This document shows, one piece after another, positions 47,557 to 54,233 of a stretch of DNA of 56,708 nt. The notes under the pieces are model-generated. The model searched no databases, had not been told where the DNA came from, and was given only the letters and a program-made list of their open reading frames with translations. Position numbers and translations under genes: made by a program. Origin of the DNA: Gemmatimonadaceae bacterium (GTDB taxonomy: Bacteria > Gemmatimonadota > Gemmatimonadetes > Gemmatimonadales > Gemmatimonadaceae); contig JADGQS010000005.1 of the NCBI GenBank assembly GCA_017881585.1, positions 1-56,708 of the forward strand. Reading direction: 5' to 3'. Each line of letters starts with the position of its first letter. The first letter of the stretch is position 1.

Positions 47557-50500
47557 GTGCGCAGCGCCATCCGCTTCGCCGTTCTCGCCGCAATCGTCGC
47601 GATAACGCCCCCGTGCGCGCAGTCACAGGCCGCGCCTTCGCCGTTCGACTCCCTGCACTTTCGTTCGATCGGCCCCGCCGCAACCGGCGGCCGCATCCAC
47701 GACCTGCAGATCGATCCGAGAAATCCCGCGATCCTCTATGTCGGCGCGGCGAGCGGGGGCATCTGGAAGAGCACGAACAACGGCGTCACGTGGAAGGACA
47801 TCTTCGGTGACCAGCCCGACAACACGTTCGGTTCGCTCGCGATCTTCGCGGGAAACCCGAAGATCATCTGGGCCGGCACCGGCGAGAACAACAACAGGCA
47901 GAGTTCCTCGTGGGGCGGCGGTGTCTATCGCTCGACCGACGCCGGCGACCACTGGACCTACCTCGGCCTGCACGACACGCGCTCGATCGGCCGCGTGGTG
48001 CTCCATCCGACCGACCCGAACGTCGCGTACGTCGCGGCTGTGGGAAATCTTTGGCGCGGCAACCCGGAGCGCGGGGTCTTCAAGACCACCGATGCGGGCA
48101 AGTCATGGTCGAAGGTCCTCTACGCCGACACGCTCACCGGCGCCACCGACCTCGTGATGGATCCGCGCGATCCGAACGTGCTGTACGCCGCGATGTACCA
48201 GCGCCTCAGGAAGGCGTGGGGATTCGACGGCGGCGGTCCGGGCAGCGCGATCTACAAGACCACCGACGGCGGCGCGACGTGGAAGAAGCTCGAGAACGGG
48301 ATCCCGGTGGGCGACAAGGGCCGCATCGGCCTCGCGCTCGCCCTCTCGAAGCCGGATGTGCTCATCGCGACGATCGAGCATGCCGGCGCGGGCGGCACGT
48401 ATCGCACGGAAGACGCGGGCGCGACGTGGAAGCGGATGAGCGCGACGAACCCGCGCCCGATGTACTACAGCAAGCCCACGATCGACCCGAACAACGACAA
48501 GCGCATCTGGCTCCCCGGCACCTACATCGTGAAGAGCGAGGACGGCGGCGCCACGTTCGAGGAGGAGCCGACGTCCCCCACCTACGACGTGGGCCTCAAG
48601 ACCGACCATCACGTGATTCGCGTCGATCCCACGAACTCCGCGCACATCTACGTCGTCGGTGACGGCGGACTGCACGAGAGTTTCGACATGGGAAAGACGT
48701 ACATCCGCGTCAACAACATTCCGGTCGGCCAGATCTATCGCATCGCGGTCGACAATCGCGATCCCTACTGGGTCTATGCCGGGTTCCAGGACAATCACTC
48801 GTGGGGCGGGCCGAGCGCGACGCGCCACTGGCTCGGCATCCTGAACCAGGACTGGGTCGAGATCGGGTTCAGCGACGGCACGGGCAAGGCCGTCGACATC
48901 GCGAACTGGCGGAAGGTGTACTCGTCGTCGAGCGGCGGGAACCTCTCGCTCGTCGATCCGGTCACCGGCGACGTGCAGGCGCTCAATCCGCGCCCGCCGG
49001 CCGGCGAGCCCGCGTATCGCTACGCGTGGGACGCGCCGGTAGCCGCATCGCAGCACACGTCCGGCACCGTGTACCTCGGCGCGAATCGCCTGTTCATCTC
49101 GCACGACTTCGGTTCGACGTGGACACGCACGAAGGATCTGACGCGGTCGATCAATCGCGACACGCTCATGATGATGGGCATCCTGAATCGCGACATCCGC
49201 CTCTCGCGCAATGACGGCGATGGCGTGAGCCAGATCTCGAACTTCGCGGAGTCGCCGGTCGACCCGAAGGTTCTCTGGGTCGGCACGGATGACGGCAACG
49301 TGCAGGTCACGACCGACGGCGGGCTCACCTGGACGGAGCTGAGCAGGAATATCCACGGCGTGCGCGATGGCGCGTTCGTGGGGAAGATCGTCGCGTCGGC
49401 CGCATCGCGCGGCACCGCGTACGTCACGTTCGACGAGCACCGCAACGGCGATTTCGCGCCGTACATCCTGCGCACGACCGACTTCGGCAAGAGCTGGAAG
49501 CCCGTCGTCGATGGACTCCCGGGTGACGATGCCTCCGTGAGGAGCATCGCCGAGTATCCCGGGCACGCGAACGTGCTGTTCGCAGGCACCGAGCGGTCGA
49601 TGTTCGTGACGCTCGACAGCGGTGCGCACTGGAGCCGGCTGAAGGCGAACCTGCCGACGACCCGCTACGACGACATCGTGATCCAGCCGCGCACGAAGGA
49701 CCTCGTCCTCGGGACGCACGGCCGGAGCATCTGGATTCTCGACGACGCGTCGCCGATCGCGAACTGGACTCCCACGGTTGCCGCCGCGAAGGCGCATCTG
49801 TTTGAGGTGCCCCGCGCGACCATCATGCTGTACTGGGAAGACGTGTCGAACATGAACCACTACTTCTTCACGGCGGAGAATCCGGCAGAGGGAGCGGCCT
49901 TCACGTATTCGCTCGGGCAGCCCGCGTCGAAGGTGCGACTCATCGTGAGCAACAATGGCCCGGCGGGCAAGGTGATCCGTGAGGTGAGCGGTCCGACCTC
50001 AGCGGGCGTGATCCACCGCGTGAACTGGGACCTCCGCTTCCCGCTGCCGCCCGGAATGGGTGGACGCGGCGGCGGTGGCGGCGAGGAGGGCGGCGGTGGC
50101 GGCGGCCCCGGCAGCCAGAAGGCCGGAGTGATTCAGCTGCCGATTCCGTCGCACGACATCGCCCAGCGCGGAATTTTGGTTGCACCGGGAACGTTCAAGG
50201 TGGCGCTCGAAGTGGACGGCACCGTGGTCGAGTCGCGCCGGTTCGAAGTGCGCGCCGATCCGGCCTCTGCCGTGACGCTCGAACAGCACAAGGCGCGCGA
50301 GGCGTTCGCCGCGGAAGTCACGGATCTCCTCACAAGGATCGAGAAGTTGGCAGCCGATCTCACCGCGAAGAAGGCCGCGGCCACCGGTGACGCCGCCACG
50401 AAACTGCAGGCGCTGGAGACGCGGCTCGTGGGCGGCGCGGGCGGCGGACGTGGCCGCGGTGGTGGCGGTCGTGGCGGCGGACCTCAGCCGGTTCGGCAGC

Positions 50501-50646
50501 AGCTCAGCGGCCTGGTGAGCGCCATGACCATTTCGGGATCGCAGACCGGCACCGTGAATCCGCCGACCGGCACCTCGAAAGCCGTGCTTGCCCGCGCGAA
50601 GGCCGAGCTCGCCGCGATCGAGAAGGAGATGAAAGCGCTAAAATAG
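47557..50646 (+). CDS. Secreted sortilin/VPS10-like BNR-repeat protein
   Basis: 1029 residues from a GTG at 47557, chosen for its AAAGGAG ribosome site 9 bases upstream and the signal peptide it gives (RSAIRFAVLAAIVAITPPCAQSQA). A longer frame from 47356 would translate repeat element 2. About ten Asp-box (BNR) turns are seen, such as IWKSTNNGVTW, VFKTTDAGKSW, IYKTTDGGATW, LFISHDFGSTW and VQVTTDGGLTW, forming one or two beta-propellers. Two glycine-rich linkers (GGRGGGGGEEGGGGGGPG and GGGRGRGGGGRGGG) lie near the C-terminus. The ligand or substrate is unknown. Confidence 0.85.
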   Translation: MRSAIRFAVLAAIVAITPPCAQSQAAPSPFDSLHFRSIGPAATGGRIHDLQIDPRNPAILYVGAASGGIWKSTNNGVTWKDIFGDQPDNTFGSLAIFAGNPKIIWAGTGENNNRQSSSWGGGVYRSTDAGDHWTYLGLHDTRSIGRVVLHPTDPNVAYVAAVGNLWRGNPERGVFKTTDAGKSWSKVLYADTLTGATDLVMDPRDPNVLYAAMYQRLRKAWGFDGGGPGSAIYKTTDGGATWKKLENGIPVGDKGRIGLALALSKPDVLIATIEHAGAGGTYRTEDAGATWKRMSATNPRPMYYSKPTIDPNNDKRIWLPGTYIVKSEDGGATFEEEPTSPTYDVGLKTDHHVIRVDPTNSAHIYVVGDGGLHESFDMGKTYIRVNNIPVGQIYRIAVDNRDPYWVYAGFQDNHSWGGPSATRHWLGILNQDWVEIGFSDGTGKAVDIANWRKVYSSSSGGNLSLVDPVTGDVQALNPRPPAGEPAYRYAWDAPVAASQHTSGTVYLGANRLFISHDFGSTWTRTKDLTRSINRDTLMMMGILNRDIRLSRNDGDGVSQISNFAESPVDPKVLWVGTDDGNVQVTTDGGLTWTELSRNIHGVRDGAFVGKIVASAASRGTAYVTFDEHRNGDFAPYILRTTDFGKSWKPVVDGLPGDDASVRSIAEYPGHANVLFAGTERSMFVTLDSGAHWSRLKANLPTTRYDDIVIQPRTKDLVLGTHGRSIWILDDASPIANWTPTVAAAKAHLFEVPRATIMLYWEDVSNMNHYFFTAENPAEGAAFTYSLGQPASKVRLIVSNNGPAGKVIREVSGPTSAGVIHRVNWDLRFPLPPGMGGRGGGGGEEGGGGGGPGSQKAGVIQLPIPSHDIAQRGILVAPGTFKVALEVDGTVVESRRFEVRADPASAVTLEQHKAREAFAAEVTDLLTRIEKLAADLTAKKAAATGDAATKLQALETRLVGGAGGGRGRGGGGRGGGPQPVRQQLSGLVSAMTISGSQTGTVNPPTGTSKAVLARAKAELAAIEKEMKALK

Positions 50647-50648
50647 CC

Positions 50649-50700
50649 CGGACGGGCCCAGGGATCGCGCGTCCCGCGATTCCCTGGGCTTGTCCGTCCG
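50649..50700. terminator. Bidirectional terminator between convergent genes
   Basis: An outer stem CGGACGG/CCGTCCG (50649-50655 with 50694-50700) encloses an inner stem GCCCAGGGA-TCGCG (50656-50669) pairing with 50675-50689 with one bulge. It sits between the sortilin-like stop (50646) and the stop of the minus-strand lipoprotein (50703). Confidence 0.75.
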
Positions 50701-50702
50701 AG

Positions 50703-51419
50703 CTACCTGACCGTGATCGACTGCGGCAGTGCGAACGAGATGTGCGTCCCCGCCGCGACGATGATGTCGCGCTGCGCTCCGGCAACCGCCACCGCACCGC
50801 CTCCCACCGCTCCGACCGCTCCCCCGATGACCGTGCTCTTGGTGTTCTTGCCGATCAACTGTCCCGCGAGCGCACCGACTGCGGCGCCGACGGCGAGATC
50901 CGTGCCCTGACCCTTGGTGACGCCGCGCCCCTTCATGGTGTGCGGGATGTCGTTGATGCCCAGGATCGCGCGGGCGGCGTGCGACGCTCCATTCACGCTG
51001 ATGGATGTCACGGTCAGCTCGAGCGTGCCTTCGCCGCGCGTGTCACCGGCGTTCGACGGCGAGATCTTCGTGATCTCGAGCGCGACCGGAGAGCCGGCCG
51101 GGATCACGACGCGACCCTTCGCATCGAGCACATCGCTACTCACCGAGCCCTCGACGGCGTGCCCTGCCGAGTACTGGCGCGAGGAGATCTCGTCACGAAT
51201 CGTGACCTCGACCGTCGTGCCGCTCGCTGCGGTGCGGCTGGACGACTCGCGTTCGGGCCGCGAGGCCTCCGCTGCCGACCCCGTGCCGCCGGCGGAAGGC
51301 TGCGCCGAGCCAGCGGAAGGCAGCGCCGTTCCGGCGGGCGTGGCGTCATTTGCTGCTCCCTTGCTGCAACCAGCGAGGCTGAGCGCGAGCAGTCCAATCG
51401 AAATGCATTTAGTGATCAT
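50703..51419 (-). CDS. Glycine-zipper lipoprotein
   Basis: 238 residues from the ATG at 51419; a TTG two codons earlier is possible. The lipoprotein signal ends LALSLAGC (Cys18). A Ser/Ala/Gly-rich linker leads to a beta-rich domain (TTVEVTIRDEISSRQYSAGHAVEGSV... VVIPAGSPVALEITKI), then a glycine zipper (AVGAAVGALAGQLIGKN, TVIGGAVGAVGGGAVAVAG) that may insert into a membrane, and IVAAGTHISFALPQSITV. The layout resembles lipoproteins that harden the envelope. TACAGT lies 5 bases before the ATG, so the transcript may be leaderless. Confidence 0.7.
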   Translation of the reverse strand: MITKCISIGLLALSLAGCSKGAANDATPAGTALPSAGSAQPSAGGTGSAAEASRPERESSSRTAASGTTVEVTIRDEISSRQYSAGHAVEGSVSSDVLDAKGRVVIPAGSPVALEITKISPSNAGDTRGEGTLELTVTSISVNGASHAARAILGINDIPHTMKGRGVTKGQGTDLAVGAAVGALAGQLIGKNTKSTVIGGAVGAVGGGAVAVAGAQRDIIVAAGTHISFALPQSITVR

Positions 51420-51495
51420 GCTCAACTGTAGGGCTCGACGGTCCGTCGCGACATTGGCCGATCGGACTAGTCCGATCGATGTACCGTGCTCGCTG

Positions 51496-53409
51496 CTACC
51501 GCGTGGCGTTCGCCAAGTCCCGCGTCGCCACAGCCATCGCCCGCACGCGTGCCGCGTCCGCGGCGCCGCTTGCGTCGCGGTCCAGTTCCCCCGCGAGCTT
51601 GTCGAGCGCGCTCTTCCGTCCGCCGCCGCTCATCCTCTCCGCGGCGTCCAGCGCGGCGGCGATCGCATCCGTCCGCGAGCTCGAGAGTCCGCGTCCGCGC
51701 ACGAGCTGGTCGAGATACGAACGCACCACGGGGAATGCGGCCGGCCACACGAACTTCGGCTGCATCTGCGGATTGAACTGGTCGAAGTGCACCAGCTTCG
51801 CGGCGTCGATTTCGTTCTGGGAGAGGTACTCGCTCGGTTTCAGCTCGAGAATGTCGATGCCGCGCGCGATCTCGGATGCAATGATGTGTCCGTTGTACCA
51901 GTAGGCGCACCAGAAACCGGCGGTCACCAGCTTCGTCGCATCCACCGGCCCGCGATCGAAGTACGCGATTTCGTACGGGTGCGTCGCGTCGGTGAAATCA
52001 ATGACGTCCAATCCGCCCTGGTACCACCCCTGCGCCATCAGGTCGCGGCCCGGAACAGGAACGAGCGACCCGTTGTGCGCGACGCAGTTCTCCGTGTTGG
52101 TCTGCGCGGCCGGCATCTTGAAGTACGCACCCTGTATCATCTTGCCGTTCGCGATCGAGAAGATCGCGTCGCCGCCCCAGTCGATCGGATCGTCGAACCG
52201 GCACTTGGGCGACGTGCCGCCGCCCCACTCATCCGTGAACAGAATCTTCGTTCCGTCGTTGTTGAAGGTGGCCGAATGCCAGAATGCGAAGTTGGAATCT
52301 CCAGCGGCCTGCAGGCGCTTGGGATTGAGCGGATCGTGGATGTCGATCAACAGTCCGTAGCCGCCGCACGCGCCGCCCGCGAGCCCGATCGCCGGATACA
52401 CCGTGATGTCGTGACACTGGTTGGGGCCGACGGGCGTCGCATCGGGATCCGCGCGGTCTCCGCGACCCACGCCGGCACCAGCCGCCGCGCCTCGTCCGCC
52501 ACGCCCGCCAGCCGGCGCGTCTCCCGGCGCGGCGCCGTGCGTCGCGGCCGCCGTCAGGTCATTGAAGATGCGACCGAACGAAACGACCTTCGCCTGCTCG
52601 GGATGATCGAGCGGCACGCGAATGATTTCGATGCGGAAACGCGCCGAACCCACCGAGTCCCTCGGGAGGTCGTAGCATCCCGGCAGTTCGGAGGCCGCCC
52701 GCACCCCCGCCGAGCCGGAGACGTACACGTAGACGATGTTCTTGTCGGTTGGATCGGGAACGAGTGTGTGCGTGTGCGAGCCGCGGCACGTCTGCACGTC
52801 GATGACCTTTTTCGGATGGGTCATGTCCGAGACGTCGTAGATTCGCACGCCGACCGCCCGGTCCTGACTCACAGCCGCCTGAATGCCCTGTGTGCCGCAA
52901 TCCGTGCGGTCGCCGGTGCTCTCGGAGGAAACGAAGAGCAGGTTCCCGTAGATCGAAGGATCGCCCTGCCCCGTAGCGCATACGGTCGCGTTCTTGAGGA
53001 CTGGACTCGCGGGGTTTGAAATATCCCACACCTGGAAGCCGCTGAAGTTGCCCTGGAAGACGTAGTTGCCGCGGAAGGCCAAGTCGGAGTTCGCGAACGT
53101 CAGGCCGCGCGACCCGCCTTCACCGGAGAGCACGTCCGGCTTCGCGTGGTGCGAGACGAGCGTGATGTTGTGCGCGACCTCCGCCGCGTCCGTGAGACCG
53201 GCGCGGAGTCCGACGCGCGGGTCCGTGGTGGACGCCTTCGTGGCCATCGGCGGCAGTATGACCGGTGCCACGGCGGACATCGGCGACGGCGTCGAACCGG
53301 CTGACGACGACCCCGCGCACGACGCGGCGAACAGCGAGACGACGGCGAGCACGAGCGAGCCCATTACTCCACGCGTGAAGCTTCGACCAGCGATCTGTGC
53401 ACTCCTCAT
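51496..53409 (-). CDS. LVIVD-repeat secreted lipoprotein-like protein
   Basis: 637 residues from an ATG whose ribosome site (AAAGGAGATCG) is inside the end of the DUF305 gene. The signal sequence ends SLFAASC. The body has beta-propeller LVIVD-type repeats: FQVWDISNPASPVL, VRIYDVSDMTHPKKV, LLIDIHDPLNPKRLQ, LDVIDFTDATHPYEI. A Gly/Arg/Ala-rich loop (APAGGRGGRGAAAGAGVGRG, about 350-370) splits the propeller. Several Cys pairs (GNCG-like DCG, CRG, GCYD, CHD) suggest disulphides. Function unknown; it is coupled to DUF305. Confidence 0.75.
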   Translation of the reverse strand: MRSAQIAGRSFTRGVMGSLVLAVVSLFAASCAGSSSAGSTPSPMSAVAPVILPPMATKASTTDPRVGLRAGLTDAAEVAHNITLVSHHAKPDVLSGEGGSRGLTFANSDLAFRGNYVFQGNFSGFQVWDISNPASPVLKNATVCATGQGDPSIYGNLLFVSSESTGDRTDCGTQGIQAAVSQDRAVGVRIYDVSDMTHPKKVIDVQTCRGSHTHTLVPDPTDKNIVYVYVSGSAGVRAASELPGCYDLPRDSVGSARFRIEIIRVPLDHPEQAKVVSFGRIFNDLTAAATHGAAPGDAPAGGRGGRGAAAGAGVGRGDRADPDATPVGPNQCHDITVYPAIGLAGGACGGYGLLIDIHDPLNPKRLQAAGDSNFAFWHSATFNNDGTKILFTDEWGGGTSPKCRFDDPIDWGGDAIFSIANGKMIQGAYFKMPAAQTNTENCVAHNGSLVPVPGRDLMAQGWYQGGLDVIDFTDATHPYEIAYFDRGPVDATKLVTAGFWCAYWYNGHIIASEIARGIDILELKPSEYLSQNEIDAAKLVHFDQFNPQMQPKFVWPAAFPVVRSYLDQLVRGRGLSSSRTDAIAAALDAAERMSGGGRKSALDKLAGELDRDASGAADAARVRAMAVATRDLANATR

Positions 53410-54044
53410 TGCGGCGATCTCCTTTGATACGATGAAAGCATCCCCTGCATCCTCTCGATTTCGGCGCGCTGATCGGCGTCGATTCCCGTGGCGAAGCCGA
53501 ACACTTCCGGCGTCTGGCCGGCGCCCGGCGCGGCGAACAGCGCCGCCACCATGCTCAAGGCGCCTCCGTGATGCTGGATCATTCCGGTGAGAAACGTGCT
53601 GTCCCATGCGGCCCCGTGCGCCGCGTCGAGCTGCTTCATCTGCGCGGCGGTGAGCATTCCCGGCATCAGCATGGCGTCCGCATCCATCTTCATGCCCGGC
53701 ATGTCGTGCGCCATCTTGTCGTTCGGGTCGGGGACTTTCTCGCCGCGGTCCCGGAGCCACGTCTGCATCAGCTGGATTTCATCCCGCTGCGAAATGATGA
53801 CCTTCTTGCAGAACAGGCTCACCTTCTCGCCTGAGCCGTGCGTGGGCGCCATCGCGCACATGTCCAGTGCCTGCGAGTGGTGGGCGATCATCCCCTGCAT
53901 GAACTGCACGTCGGCCGCGGTATAGGGCGGAGCGCCCTTGCCCTTCGGCTGCGTCGCCTGCGCTCGGGCGTTCGGACTGACGACTCCGAGGCATGCGAAC
54001 GCGAGCAGCGCTATGGTGGTGCGAAACGTGGGCTTGTAGGACAT
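53406..54044 (-). CDS. Secreted DUF305 protein, two-repeat form
   Basis: 212 residues with a signal peptide (cut after NARAQA, near residue 29). Two DUF305 halves follow: VQFMQGMIAHHSQALDMCAM and LTGMIQHHGGALSMVAALF, each with the GMIxHHxxA metal-type motif. HDMPGMKMDADAMLMPGM between them is rich in Met and His, a common copper-binding composition. Some DUF305 proteins are linked to copper or other metals; a role here is inferred. The stop overlaps the LVIVD start (ATGA). Confidence 0.85.
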   Translation of the reverse strand: MSYKPTFRTTIALLAFACLGVVSPNARAQATQPKGKGAPPYTAADVQFMQGMIAHHSQALDMCAMAPTHGSGEKVSLFCKKVIISQRDEIQLMQTWLRDRGEKVPDPNDKMAHDMPGMKMDADAMLMPGMLTAAQMKQLDAAHGAAWDSTFLTGMIQHHGGALSMVAALFAAPGAGQTPEVFGFATGIDADQRAEIERMQGMLSSYQRRSPQ

Positions 54045-54050
54045 TCACCT

Positions 54051-54079
54051 ACATTACGGTCAGCCCTTCCGATGAGCAA
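54051..54079 (-). promoter_or_regulatory. Promoter of the DUF305-LVIVD operon
   Basis: On the minus strand, TTGCTC (54074-54079), a 17-base spacer and TAATGT (54051-54056) stand 6 bases before the ATG at 54044, so the mRNA probably starts at the ATG. The remaining bases to 54233 hold a possible plus-strand promoter for the Ig-repeat gene (TTCGCG 54172-54177, TAGACT 54195-54200, 17 apart) and nothing else that I recognise. Confidence 0.6.
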
Positions 54080-54233
54080 GCGACGTGCGCCGCGCGAGGA
54101 GCGGCGCAGCATTGCCCGAGTTGTCTACTCTCTTCGAGCCAGTGCCGTCGAAATTCACCCCATTGAGTTATTTCGCGGGCCGCATGAACTGAGCTAGACT
54201 GCTGAACGGTCCTTCTTGCGGGCGGTTCGGTAG